Positions 25,594-37,908 of a stretch of DNA of 64,000 nucleotides are shown piece by piece; within the stretch, counting starts at the first letter, position 1; each line of letters begins with the position of its first letter. Source of the stretch: Guyanagaster necrorhizus (taxonomy: Eukaryota; Basidiomycota; Agaricomycetes; Agaricales; Physalacriaceae); NCBI RefSeq assembly GCF_019112545.1, contig NW_025064881.1:2330591-2394590 (forward strand). The letters run 5' to 3'. The notes under the pieces were generated by a model that made no database searches, had not been told where the DNA came from, and was given only the letters and a program-made list of their open reading frames with translations. A program made the position numbers and the translations under genes.

Positions 25594-27688
25594 CTACTGT
25601 GTCGGAGCAGTTAATAATGCCCGTCTTCGTTTGATACGCCGAGGTGGACCAATTTGGATAGTCAAGTAAACGAGAGGAATCGTCAACACACAGATCCCAG
25701 CCAGCAGAATGTAAGTCCACCCGGGACCAAGCGCTCTGAGAAGGAGATCCATCGTAGAAACAAGCACAGCTCCCGCGACACAGCGAATGAAGTTGTTCTG
25801 AATGAAAATTAAGAATTATTCAGCAGTATTAGTACGCAGATAGTTAAGCAACATTTTTTCACTTACACACGCTGTAACAGATGAACTTTGTGAAGGCATC
25901 AGATCGACAAGAAGCGTTTGTGTCGAGGTCATGATTCCCATGGTCGTGAAGCCGACTTCGAAATTTAGTATTTGTATTAAAAAAGAAATAGAAAACATTC
26001 TCACTGGCTACTTGCAGCAGTAGCGGCCCTGCAAGATTCACTCGCTCTTGGACGCACCAGCCATATCCAGCGCAACATGCCGCAAATATTAGCATGCTGA
26101 AGGGAACCAGTCCAAGTCGAGCCTTAATAACGCCATGAGTGTCTACGGTGGTTGAGTATAGAAAAGGCTCTACCTTCTCAATAGGAAAGATGTCTTCGAT
26201 TCCAGTGTCGCTTTTCTCTAAATTACCTGGGCCCTGAGCAGCTATCACTGACTTTCGCAACCTTCCATATCCCTGATCTAGCACGCGGCCTAGCACAGAC
26301 GATCCAAAAAGCATCCCTCCCCCAATAGCCAGGTAGCAAAGACCGATTTGAGTTTGATTCAAGGAAGGATAAGCTTCACTGAAAAGCGTCGACATTGATG
26401 CAGTTACTCCGTAATACAAAGAATTGATGACCGCATTGACGCTCAAAACCACGACAATATCGAAGTTATTCAAAATCCGAAGAGGATTACGAAAAGGTGT
26501 AGGTAGTGGCCTTGCAAAAGAGGGATCAGAAGTTGATTTCCCAACAAGTCGAATTAAAGGTCGATAGATTTTCGAGGAGACCGCACTTCCGTCTCCTACA
26601 AGAGACCGTAGTGTTTCGGGGAGGAATCTACATAAGGGTGATAAGTAATGAATCACATTGTGTGGCTTGGCGACGCACAGAACAATGATAACGACGCATG
26701 CGACGGAGGAGATACATAGGAACCAAAATATAGATCTCAAACGATAAGTGAGCTCTTCATGGTTATGATTATCTTGGAACCGATTACCTCCAACCTAAGC
26801 CATTTGAGAGAGCTCCACCTATGACTGGCCCGATGCATGGCCCAAACTGAATGTGATGAAGTCGAACCGTCAGCTATGACCATAGGGCTTACCATAGGTC
26901 CCAGATTATACAGACCATAGAACCCACCACGTTCTGCCGGAGCTGCGATATCTCCGATAGTGCCCACACCTTTGGTCACTATTAGGTAATAGCCAACAGA
27001 AACGAAATATCGAAATAGGTTTACCTAAGGCAATAGTACTAGCAGACCCGGCGGCTTGCACACACCTAAGCACAACGAGGAGCCAGTAAGCAGAAGTGGG
27101 TACAAGGGCCAATCCAATGCAAGATAACGACAAGATCAGTAGGCACGCTGCAAACATTGGTCGTCTTCCAACTTGATCAGCCATAGTTCCAAAAAGCATA
27201 GGAGCTAATGATCCATTTCCCTTGTTTATGAATGTGCTAGATTGCAAAGACATGTAGAGTAAAAACTTACACAAGCCCTGGAAGACCATGTACACTGTAA
27301 CCTAAAACGGTATGAGATTCAGAGAGACCCTATTGCGACCGAAAGGAACTGACCGTTATATTTACGAGCTCCGTCGATTTCTTGAAATCCACAGTCAAAA
27401 CAGGAATAGCTGGAAGATAGATATTGGCAGTTAATGGACTGCAGCGATGATATGGAAGTGAGAAAGTAATTAATGCGCAAGAATCTCCACTGAATATACT
27501 TACCTGAATAATCCGGCAAATGCAACTAGTGCTACGATGAACCATTTCTCTTTTGTGGAATACACGCTGTACGGTTTCTCTGTCTCTTGCGGTGCCCTTA
27601 GGGAGACTGTCGTGTTTTCAGGCGCAGACTGAGGCATTCCAATCGTTGAAAGATCGGCGCTCTCCATAGGTCTAGGGTCACTCTGCAT
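25594..27688 (-). CDS. MFS drug:H+ antiporter, DHA1 (QDR-like)
   Basis: Nine exons: 27688-27504, 27438-27354, 27301-27271, 27204-27025, 26969-26893, 26846-26788, 26735-26005, 25955-25867 and 25797-25594. They give 546 residues with a 12-TM pattern. Diagnostic motifs are the loop 2-3 motif A GTMADQVGRRPM, motif B around RCVQAAGSASTIALG, and antiporter motif C GPMFGPCIGPVIGG in TM5. These place it in the DHA1 (QDR/DTR-like) group, which exports drugs, polyamines or metabolites at the plasma or vacuolar membrane. A central loop of about 90 residues separates the two halves. The C-terminus is short and basic. The start is the ATG before QSDPRPMESA; upstream in-frame codons look untranslated. The substrate is unknown. 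Confidence 0.9.
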
Positions 27689-28012
27689 GTCGACTTGTTG
27701 TGACCGTGCTGTGGTGCAAGGAAGAAAGAGGTCAATGACTAAGCTCCAGGGATTCAAGTTAATGACAATTGTTGTTTCATAGAACACGGCCGAAAGCATT
27801 GAATCGGAAAAGATCGCCCGAGCCTCACGTCAGCGCACGTACAGACATTATGGCAACGCAAGCTTGATGCTGGATAACGGCTGCTTTAGTGGACTTCGTC
27901 TATCGATATCATGGTGATTGTCGATGGAAGTGCGGGGGCGCAAATTGAAATAAATTCTGAAAATACAACATGATCGTTTCAAATTGTCCAGAAACCAATA
28001 ATAGATCTTGCG
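27689..28012. other. Intergenic, MFS promoter region
   Basis: 324 bases between the MFS start and the end of the next minus-strand gene. They contain the MFS 5' region and the neighbour's 3' end. No gene is seen. Confidence 0.5.
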
Positions 28013-29196
28013 TCATCGAAGATAGCCAGGCAAGACGTCATGGACGGATCGTGGAGGTTCGCAGTACGTTCTTAACAGCTTTTCGAAGGAAACGAAATTC
28101 AAAGAACCTTCCACATCTTGGACGACGTTGTCGGATTTGAGCTGTTCAATCTAGATAAAAGCCAGAATCAGCTCTCAAATAAGTCCTGAATGAGAATGTG
28201 GTTAAACACCAGTGCTTTACCTGTGCGCGAGTGACTGTGAACATATTGAAGGGCAATTTCTCCAAGAAAAAACCTTGGACTTGTCCAACAAAGAAAGGCA
28301 GAGAGACTATAGGACGATGTCGGCCATTATACTTGAGGACGAGGCTCATGAGTTCTCGGTAAGTAAAAACTGAGAGAAACAGTCAGTTTAAGATGATCAG
28401 GGTGATTATAATTTGCTCACCATCGGGCCCTCCGGCCTCAATTATTTTACCGTACACCTCTTTTTTCACTTGAGTGTCGGCAGTCGCAATAATCTCGACA
28501 GCGCGCGCCAAGTCTTCGACGTAAACAGGCTGGAACCTGCTGGTGCCACCACCGAAAACGGGCAAAAATGGCAGCAGCTGGGATAAACGCGAGAATCGCT
28601 GTTGATATGTCAGAAACAAAGACAGTTTTCTTTCAGAAACACACATTGAAGAAATCATCCTCTGGACCGAATACGAGACTTGGCCGAATGACAGTTGCAC
28701 TTGGGCAATGCTCTAAGACAGAAATCTCGCCGAGTCCTTTAGTCCTCGTGTATGGAATGCTACTCGAAGGATCTGCGCCGATGCTGCTAAAATGTACCAA
28801 TTTGGCTCCGACAGACTGAGCGGCTTTTGCAACGTTCGAAGCTCCCCTCCACTGTATGTCCTCAAAGTCTTTAGGAGAGCCATGCATGATACCGATGAGG
28901 GAGATAACCAGACTGGATTTTTCGAAAGCAGCTGCAAGAGAGGACATATCTCGCACATCGACAGAGACAGGCGAGAGCAGCGTGCCGCACGGAATAGATT
29001 CCTTTAATTGATCGTAGGACTTCTGGGGGTGACGGGATGACAGCTGCACACAAAAATTGAGCTTCTGACTCCTTGTCAATGTTCGAGCAATCTGTTTACC
29101 TGGAAAAAAAATAAGCGTATGAAGATGACGAATAACAATTCACCGGGTTCACAAACCAATGAATCCAGCCCCGCAAATAACAACTTTTTCAGCCAT
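28013..29196 (-). CDS. NDUFA9/COQ11-like atypical SDR protein
   Basis: The exons are 29196-29157, 29099-28645, 28598-28421, 28369-28221 and 28150-28013, giving 319 residues. The protein starts directly with a Rossmann dinucleotide motif (VVICGAGFIGKQIA). It continues with HFSSIGADPSSSIPYTRTKG, where the Tyr-x3-Lys active-site pair appears as Y-T-R-T-K, then TVIRPSLVFGPEDDFFN and RFQPVYVEDLARAV. These are the signatures of the NDUFA9-like branch of atypical short-chain dehydrogenases: a complex I accessory subunit in many eukaryotes, with COQ11 relatives in coenzyme Q synthesis. There is no obvious presequence, so the choice between complex I subunit and COQ11-type protein is open. Confidence 0.82.
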
Positions 29197-29398
29197 GAGT
29201 GAAGGGGAAGTGGAAGCAAAACGAATTGGCGTCATCGTGCGTCATAGTCGGCATTTGCAATGATCACCGCAATTTTGTATTCTGCTGTGTGCAATTCGTT
29301 ACCTATAAACTTCTATGTTTCTACTACTCATACGAAAGAAAATAACGATAAAACGTGTATAAGTTTAATGTGTTAACACAAATCCCGCGGAAGACACA

Positions 29399-31443
29399 TC
29401 ATGAGTTGTCAAAACTGTCAGCTTGACCGACGATTTGAATGTCATCAGTAACGACTGGTTTCCGACTTTGACTACGTTTCCTGATTGTTGGTGTTGTATG
29501 TGTAGATGCCATAGCTGAATCAGGAGCACTCTGTCTGTCGGCAACTGGCATGGCTGGCGTTGGCGCCAAGATTTGTGGCACTGGACCAGAGAAATCCTTC
29601 CCCGTCATACGCGAAAGCGTTCCCACATCTTGGCAACCTTTAGCACGGGTAGAGGCAATATAACGCTGCTGACATACCAACCGGCTTGCTATGGTTCAAG
29701 CAATAATTGATCCGTGCATGGTTCTTCTTGTCTTCCGTCTTGAACTTGTTCTTGCAAGACTTCCGGTCACGGCCAGGTAAAACATAGGCGATGAGTTCGT
29801 AGTTTTCCCCGTATTGCGAGAGAGCCTGGAAAAATGCATGAGCCCAATGAAATGCAAACTTATGAATTAAGCTTACATCATAGAACAATTCTGTCTCTTC
29901 TGCACTCCACCGAGAGCCACGGAATCGCTTCCCATATGTGCCAGAGTTCGTAAATTTAGTAGTATCCGACTCTATGACGTGAGTGTAATTCTCAGTCTCG
30001 TCGTTTTCGTCGCGGTCAACGGTCAATGATTCCTCGTCGATAATAGTTTCCCCGTTTGGCCCAATTCGCACCTGAACGTTGTAACGACTGGTGGTTAAAC
30101 CCTGGGAATAATCGAAACCATTACCCGTCTCATCTATTGCAGCAGATGAGGATGCAACGGGGCCAGTAGGGGTCGAAGGCAGCTCTGCAGAACCTTGCTT
30201 ATTGGCATTGACTTCTGTCGAATCCCTCTCTTCGTCACTTTCCGGGTGTCCGTATTTCTTCCTCTCCATCAGGACTTTCATTCTTGCCCGTCTCTCCCTA
30301 TTCCGGGCTTTCCAGGCTGTGTGATTGCCTTGAATCTCGGCCGCTTTGCTGCTGATACGACCTTGACCTGTATCCTGACAAAGAAGGGCCATAGTCACAA
30401 CAGTTGGATCGATCTCTTCGCCAGGGTCAATATTTGGGTCGAAGGGAGGTAAAGACGGTGACCGTTTTCTCCGCGGGGGAAGTTTGGCACTCGAGCTTCG
30501 TCTCCGCCTTTTGGGAGTTGGGGTTCCAGAGTCGAGTTCAGGCTCAACTATATTATCTTCTTTCTGCAACTTCCTCCGCTTTCGAGTCGGCTTCTGCTCC
30601 CGACTCTCCTTCTGGAAGTCCTTCTTAGTACGCTTTCCTCGCGTTTCGGTTGACACAATGCCATTTTGCACATGCTTGTCTTGCGGTGGTTGTGAGTCCA
30701 GTGCAACAGGCGTTTCAGAGGTTGCGTTCCGCCTGGCAGATTGTCGCGGTGGTTTCAGTATGCTTTCAGCATCCAGGGCCAGTTGTGGAACATTACCAGT
30801 ACCTGAATTATGCAGAATGTGCTGAAATGTTGTCAGCTGCTGGTCAAATGTACCGAATTCGGGAATGGGGACGACTGGGGCAATAGGAAAAGTGCTGGTC
30901 AAGGAAGGATCAATGTAGGTAGGCGGATCCTGGGGTTGCAAAAAAGATTCTGGTACTTGTGATATAGCCTGGGAAGAGGGGAAGGAGCTAGATTGATTCA
31001 CAGAAACGACGACAGGCAGGGCTGCAGCATCGGGAAGAAATCGGTGAAATTTGGTGGAAGAATTTAGGGGAGGAACTGAAGAGGTTACACGAGTCGCGGA
31101 TGTAGAAGACACGGCTAAGACTGGAGGTGCCTGGGAGTTGCGGGACGATTGAGAGTAAAGCGCTGGTGGAGAACTAAATGAATTTTGGACTTGGCGGTTT
31201 TCAGGCGAAGGATTGGACTCGGTTACATCGACAGACGGGAGCGTAGTTATTGATCCCAAGGACGTCTGTGGGGGGGCATCTGATTCGCGAATATCCCGTT
31301 GACTTGAAGGTTCAACAGAAACTGTAGAGCGCGCCCTGGCCTTTATAGCAGGCCTGAATATTGCTCCTCCTTTTTCTGTGGCGCGTGTCTGAACACAGTG
31401 TGTGGTAGAGAGTAAGTTTGCACTCACGAACTCGGGTCGTCAT
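29399..31443 (-). CDS. BDP1: TFIIIB subunit B'' (BDP1)
   Basis: The exons are 31443-31428, 31375-29877, 29825-29678 and 29637-29399, giving 633 residues. BDP1 is the SANT-domain subunit of TFIIIB and helps open promoters for RNA polymerase III. The start is short and conserved-looking (MTTRVQKGGAIFRP). A long Ser/Pro and Lys/Arg-rich disordered region follows, including a basic KRTKKDFQKESREQKPTRKR stretch. The extended SANT domain begins FRGSRWSAEETELFYD, is interrupted by an intron, and continues ALSQYGENYELIAYVLPGRD with RKSCKNKFKTEDKKN. LSRMTGKDFSG is typical of the region after it. The second intron is 51 nt and stop-free in frame; the last intron is only 40 nt. Confidence 0.9.
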
Positions 31444-31682
31444 TTCAATACGAATGCAGGCCCAAGCTCATGGGAGTCTTGCTTTGTTTAGGCCATCTAC
31501 TTTGGTGCTTTTGGCACACAAAGACAAGCAACGATTTCATGAATCGACTTGTCCCTGTCATTGATCTGCCTGTTGGCAGCAAACCGAGATGGGAAGTTGA
31601 AAAACACGACGGTGATGAAGATCTAAAGAGTGTATCCGAAAGGTTCTTCAAATATCTTTTTACCCCCAGTCAATACTTAACT

Positions 31683-33451
31683 ATGGCCCAGTTTTGTTCT
31701 TTGCCAGTCTCTTCGGCAATGTTGGTCCCAACCTCTTCTCATTATCATTTTCGGGTGTCTGAGTCTTTATTCCAGCGCGAGATCGTTGGTTGTCTTTCTT
31801 CCCAAAGTTCTCCAGCCGATCACGCGGTGGGAAGACTGCCGACATTAGCCCACCTACACACACCATCCAGAGCAGAGGAACATGCGACCTCGAAGTTGGG
31901 CCCCACATCTTTCCTGGAACGACTTTCTTAGAAGTCCATTATCTTTCCTCCCAGCCTCAGCCTCAATCACAGGCTTCTCAGTCGTACCAGCCGTATCAAT
32001 CAATTGGTTCTAGCAGTGCCCCTTGGACATCTTACGGGAATTCTTACACTACTAATGCCCCCAAAACACCACCTCCTCAGCCTAATGACTCCCAGTCATC
32101 AGCGCCGTTATTGTCCTCCCTGAGTTCAGTTACAATCATAACACCGGCCTTGATACACCAAGTCAATTCTGCTGCATCGTCTAATCCAACTCTTGCCAAC
32201 CTGCTCCAACTAGCAGCCGCCGGAAAAGCTAGTCCAGATCAGCTGCAGACACTGGGCTTGCTCATTCAATCTCTGGCTCATTCGCCTGCTGTAATATCAC
32301 AGAATGTCATGCCACTGCCGCCACATCCACCCCCGCCAGCAAAAGAATTCGATATCGTTTTCGAATTCCAGGAGACTTCATCTGAACGATGGATATTGCC
32401 CAGGGGTCGGGCTGTCTGTGAAAGAAAGATCGATAGCGGTGTGACAGATACGGCCTACGATATCATGATTACTACATATCTTTCGCCCATGTCGGATTCT
32501 ACAGTAGCAGCGACGCCCACTGATGATAAAGGAGAAGTGGTGACATTTCGGCTGATAAAAGCTCCTTTATCACTATGGGATATGGTGTCACGCTGGGGAG
32601 GTGGTGAAGAAAAGATGAGAGAGAGTCGAGTCTTTTTGGATGAACTGGTGCGCCATTCTCACGAGAATAATTCTGTCGGCTCATCTCTCTCTCAGATGAA
32701 GAACAGGCCACATAGATCGTACCTCGGTCACCAGCTATCACCAGGGTCTCTCTTAACTCAGTTACAAAATGTAAGTGCCTGCGATGGTAATGGGGTAATT
32801 TTATTGAAATTTCCATCGCATCCATAGGCAAACACATCTTCGTACACTATGAAGCTATTGAAGCCCAGTCAATCATCAGGGACTCGGTCAAGACGCAAAC
32901 CAGCGCAGCGAAAGTCTTCAACAGTCACTATACCTGCAAATACTCCAGCTGTTTCACCTATGCAAGGGATCCACCCCAACCCTTTGTTATCCGCTCCTTC
33001 TACTGGTCCTCCGGTCCCCACACCGTCTCCAGCGCCCGTTCATGTGCCTGCGCCTGCGCCTGGACCCAAGCCTCCAAAACGACCTCGGATGACAGCTCCG
33101 AGACCCGTTGCACAACTTCCCCAAATTAGGTGCATGTCTTGTGGTCAAACCGATGTTCCTCTCATTCTTGGTGGAAGTAAGCACATCTCCACTCTCCTCC
33201 TCTCACGATTCTCATTTCTTTCGTCAGGATTCTGTCGCCCTTGCGTTGATGGAGGAAAGGCTAATCTTGAGATTCCCTCAGCGCGGTACCCAACACCATC
33301 CCGCCCGTATTATCCTAGAATTCCCCCCCAGCCTTTTGTGCCACCTAGTTCGTCTACGTACAGGGCCTCACCGCTTGGAGCGAACCATGTTGCGTCTCCG
33401 AATACCACCAGTACACCGATACATTCCGAGCCTCAAGAACCGATAAGCTAG
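31683..33451 (+). CDS. Unknown protein with C-terminal CX2C-CX2C zinc ribbon
   Basis: The exons are 31683-31754, 31808-32770, 32828-33176 and 33228-33451, giving 535 residues. A short globular N-terminus (TCDLEVGPHIFPGTTF) precedes a Gln/Pro/Ser-rich linker. Then comes a conserved-looking domain with FDIVFEFQETSSERWILPRG and LIKAPLSLWDMVSRWGGGEE. A basic Pro-rich linker leads to CMSCGQ..RFCRPC, a CX2C-X13-CX2C zinc site resembling a shortened GATA-type finger. It is probably a nuclear, chromatin- or transcription-linked protein, but I do not recognise the family. The frame is open upstream to about 31470, so an earlier start (31539 is ATG) is possible. It diverges from BDP1. Confidence 0.65.
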
Positions 33452-33551
33452 CTCATATTTATTTCTTAACTACTGTATAATACTTGTACATTCTCCGTAT
33501 AAATAAATATTGCAAAGCAATGCGAAAACCCCAGTGTTGCATGTATGAATA

Positions 33552-36500
33552 CTAATTAAAAAAATTTACAGACCACCCTAGCCACCATAATAACGATCCT
33601 ACCTGCGTTAATACAAGAGCTAGCTCCAATAAGACGGCACACCATTGGATAATAATGCCAACCCCAAAGAAGGGTATGGCAATCCATCGAAGGCCGTCGT
33701 ATGGTATCCATTGGAGACCCCAATGAACAGACGAAGTAAAGGCAGTGCGAGCCTGAAGGATAGTGACAGCGATGGATCCGTAAAAGAAGACGATCAATAC
33801 TATCCAATGCCTAAAGGATCGAACAGGAACGTGGGTGAGTGGATATCTTTTAGACTCTCCGGTAAATTCATTCCGATAGAGGGGGACAATTAGGAAGTCT
33901 GAGAAATCATCTCCGATGGTCTTTCCGTACGTCCGCCAAAATGGAGTGACCGTATCAAGCAAGAATGTCAGGGCGTCCATGCCAATTTCCCAGAAATGCT
34001 GATACTGGTCTTTGTAGCTTTCTTCTAGCGCGACGATGCGAGATAGCTGAGCAGCACACATCAGGACTAGTTTAACAGTACGCAAAAACAGAGCATACCT
34101 CAGGATATACAACGGAAGTGTGAGCAACGGTGTCTTTATAATCAGCTTTGACCTTCTGATGAGTTTCTTGCACCGTCTTCAACAGCTCCGCCAACTCCTC
34201 TGCTTTGGAAGCTACAGCAGCCTTATTGACTGCCAAAGTATTCAGCGACTGCCTTAAAACGCATATGGGATCTTCTAAAACGTCCTCTTCAACAATAGAT
34301 CCTGTGTCATTCCTGTTGTGGGCCAGAAAGTCCTCGAATATCTCGCGCTGGCGTAGGACGCGATTGTGAATGTCATCAACTGCTCGCCACCCTCGATAAC
34401 GGCCGGTTTTCGTAGTGACCGCCGAAGGGTCATGACCGAAAGTGTCTAACAATTCCGGAGGCAGGCCCTTGTAAGGTGTACCCAGCAGCGTCATAAGATT
34501 ACTTTGAGTCACGTCGTACTCTTTGACCCCAGTGGCGACGCGATTTAGTAGCTGTCTTATACGCAAGTTCTGAGCTACACTCTCTTCCAGGAGTCTATAG
34601 TCGCTATTCAACACCGTAGTCAACATAGAAGGCTGGGATATGCTCACTGAGATTTCATCTTGTACTCCTGGGCTGATCGGGCGTCATTTATGTCTTGTTG
34701 ACGCTTCTTATTTCCGTCCGTATCTGAATCTTCGGGAGGCGATAATGCTAACGAGCCTCTTGCCTTAGGACCGACGCGAGTAATATTAGTAGTAGAAGAG
34801 CGACGAGAGTGCACCGGTGGCGTTCTTATCTTTTGCAGCATGCTGGAAGCTCCGTCTAGGGACATAGTATTCGTATTTTCTGGTTTTGGTGAAGACGACG
34901 AAGATAATCCTAGCTCCTTGAGGTTCAGCGTATCCCGGAGGGGCTGGTCAAATTTCGGAGAACGAATGACTGTTCTCTTCATGTTGTCGTCCGATTGTCC
35001 AGAAAGAGAGTTGTGAGCAGATGACCCGTCATCGCTATCATTGAGAGAGAGATTGTTGTACGTTCGCGGTCGCAAGTGGAAAGGGCTAGAACTTGGAGCT
35101 ACAGCGCCGATGGAGCTCGCGTGACCATACTGGCTGCTGAGAGCCGAATCTCCACTTCGGGAAGCGACTTCCAGAGAATCTCGTACTGGTTCCACGAGAG
35201 GCTCAAAGGAAACTCGACCATCGGTGGACTTGATTCTCGTCAAAGAAGGTCCTAGTGAATAGTGTGAAGATGCGCGGGAAGAATGTGGTAGAGCTGTATC
35301 GCTTTGGTCAGGAGAAGAGGAATACGGAGAAAACATTGCGGAGTTTTCGGGAATGGTAGATATTGAAAAGTTGGGAGCCGGAATGGTAGGTGGGAGTGGA
35401 GGCACCTGAGTCGACATACGATTGGCAGCGGCAGCGGCAGCAAGGTACTCTTCCATTATGAGGGCAGTGAGATGCCATGGCATGTGAAGCTGCTGAACTG
35501 GCATCTTACGAGTGTCGAGGTGCCTAAGCCAGGTAAATGGCTCTGATTGTTCTATGATGGTGCGTGTCATGACATTAACATTTCCCCACCAGCGGGCAAC
35601 TTCCAGGATGTGATAGTGACCTGGAGGCGAATCTGGAGCTATAGAGTTGTATATCAGGCGGTATTGTCTTTCTAGCTGATTCGCGGTAATGTCTCGCTTG
35701 CGTTTCGTCTGTGGGGAAGCGACGGTTTTTATTCGGGAAAGTTTAACTGAAAACATGTCAAATCAAAGACAGAAAGGACATAGATACCATACCAGTGTAT
35801 TGACTTTCTTGAGCCTCTAATGCGTTCACAGAGATGGGCGGTTCCTTCTCCTTCCCTTTGCGTTTGCTCATGGAAAGGGTCCATCGTCTCTCCGTCCGGT
35901 CTTCACCCTGATTAGATCCACCCCAGTCTAGAGTTGAGCCATTATCGACGGAGGTTGGTATTGGGTGTGGCTCGACATTAACATGTGCATTGCCTGTCGA
36001 AGGACTGAAGTCGATCTCGGAGGGATGTGTGACGCCGGCAAAGGGGGACCCATAAGACGACGGAGAGACCGGAAACGGGCGCGTCGACGAGCTAGACCAC
36101 GATGACCCAGAAGGAGCCTTTGCAGGATGCAAAGTCCTAGGGCTTTCTTTCATGCGGGCGTCCCGCCGCGCTTTGAGTTTCACCGCTCGATGAACATCCT
36201 GCAGGATTTGCGGGTCTATGCACAATGTCAGAATCTTTTCGTTCCTGTTGAAACATTGCTCACCCTCATGAGCTGAGGTATGCATTACAGTTAAATTGTC
36301 GTCCATAAAAATATATATAAAGCACGCACATAAATCATACTCATCCGAAAAGGAGTTTACTGCCAAGTGGCTGGAATCTAAACTAGGTGCTCTGTCTAAG
36401 GGGGAAAATCCATTCCTGTGTGCGGTCGAGGTCCTCTTCACTCGTGAGGTGCTTGAAGACGGGTTTCCGGTGTCCATAGAGTGTCCCCGCTGTCGTACAT

Positions 36501-36714
36501 CATCCAGTGATTTCGGAGGAGTAAGAGGAGAATGATGTCGCATCGAACGGAATTTAGCATATGGAAGCTTGTTTGGAGAGTCGAACGAAGGCAAAAGATC
36601 CCCCTCCTCTCTCGAGAAACGAATTCGATTATGACGGGATGCTGAGTCCTTCGAAAGACCACTTGTGGATGAACGATGAGGGCCAGCACGAGACGCTTGC
36701 TCGGTATCTTCCAT
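33552..36714 (-). CDS. Unknown 968-residue protein, disordered N-terminus and C-terminal membrane segments
   Basis: The exons are 36714-36330, 36272-36264, 36215-35793, 35746-34648, 34594-34099 and 34046-33552. The first 270 residues are Ser/Pro-rich and disordered. A conserved-looking region follows (KRKRDITANQLERQYRLIYN, HILEVARWWGNVNVMTRTII, WHLTALIMEEYL). Then come about 270 disordered residues, a coiled-coil-like stretch from KMKSQLLEES to about residue 835, and a C-terminal part with about three membrane segments (IVLIVFFYGSIAVTILQ, WIAIPFFGVGIIIQWCAVLL and the Trp-rich end). Two adjoining reading frames near 34645 look like separate genes, but a 53-nt intron joins them in frame. Exon 2 is 9 nt. 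I recognise no family. It may be a membrane-anchored scaffold. Confidence 0.65.
36264..36272 (-). other. 9-nt microexon of the 968-residue gene
   Basis: Nine bases (CTCATGAGG on the coding strand) lie between introns of 57 and 48 nt. Each intron has its own GTGCGT/GTGAGC donor, branch-like sequence (TTAACT, CTGAC) and AG acceptor. Inclusion reads DLSHEDPQ; skipping gives a single 114-nt intron and reads DLYPQ, also in frame. Confidence 0.6.
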
Positions 36715-36974
36715 TCAATCCTGGCGCTAAGCAAGACTTGAAAATTCAGCGTGCAAGTGTGTGTTGAGCATTCCAAGCCAGGGTAGCTATGAGCTGGAAG
36801 GAAGCTGGGGTAGACCGCAACACACGTGGCTAGTGGCATTGCTTCTTGAAGATCAGTATGCAATTTGATTTTGGGACTGAGAACATCAACTACAAGTACT
36901 ATAAGCAGGTCTCGACACTTTGTTCATTATTGGTACTACATAAAATGTGCAGGTTGAAAAGAGGCGTATACGAT

Positions 36975-37908
36975 TCACTTGTGTTGAAAGATCAAGTCTC
37001 CGTCCAGCGTTGTTGTAACACCTATGGCTGCTGCGCGACTATTAATCATGGCAAATAAGGGCGTAACATTACGCATGATATTCACGCGGGTGCGAGGTGT
37101 TTCAGGGGTGTCATCCATTAAGATATACGTCTGGGCTGCACAGGCTGGCCAGTGCGACATCCTTGATAACTCGGTTTGCTGGGCAGCAGGAGCGCCTATG
37201 TATATATTCGGACCAGGAAGTGGGCTTCTTCCGCCGGAATTACATAGTGCAGGCGTCGAGCTATGCCGGGTTAACTCCGAGTTAAGAGGGTCAGGACGGT
37301 ACTTGCGCTGAAGCTGGCATTCAACATTGGTAAGAGGGAATCGAAAATCTGTCATTCGAGCTAAGGATTGAATATTCGTCAGTTCAAGATTATCTCAGTA
37401 AGACCAAGGTTAGAGTCCCACTTACATCTTGGGGAGGTATCAAGTGTTTCAGCAAAGGAAACTGAACTGGAACTATCCTAGATGCATATGTTGGGGAAAG
37501 AGCGAAGAGAAAAGGCAGCATCACGTACAGAGGACCCTCTAGTGATGGCGTAGGCGCTAGCAAGATTTGCCGCCACACTTGAGGAGTACATGGAGATATC
37601 GCCTCTTGCGCTATTGCGACTGTGATCGTACAATGCTTGGTTCATGCTCGAACGTCCGTCACGAGAGGAATCTGTAGTTGGAATCATCGTAAGCAGTTGC
37701 ACAAGTCTGCAGTTTACATGGAGTGGCACTCACAAATTTGTCGGGGGCTAATACTGAACAGTAAAGAGTTGGTATGGGTGGACTGAGCCGCCGAAGTAGG
37801 AGTATTGTAGCCAGAGCGCTGTGTTCTATTGTGAAGGGAGTAATTGTTGTGTATCTGGTCCTCGGAGCGAGTATGCGGGAGCGTGAAGGAAGATGAGTGA
37901 GCAGACAT
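36975..37908 (-). CDS. Unknown 251-residue protein
   Basis: The exons are 37908-37734, 37671-37529, 37477-37426 and 37360-36975. The first 125 residues are Ser/Thr/Asn-rich and probably disordered. The C-terminal part (MTDFRFPLTNVECQLQRKY to the end) is less repetitive and ends TRVNIMRNVTPLFAMINSRA followed by AAIGVTTTLDGDLIFQHK. That tail has the feel of a small alpha/beta domain, but I cannot name it. All introns are 51-65 nt with canonical ends and the frame closes, so a real gene is likely. It lies between two other minus-strand genes, with 260 bases to the next. Confidence 0.6.

Noticed and set aside
34072..34647. Separate gene downstream of the frame ending at 34644
   Set aside because: A 53-nt intron (34647-34595) joins the two frames in phase, reading KMKSQLLEES. 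Twenty bases between genes would be implausible.
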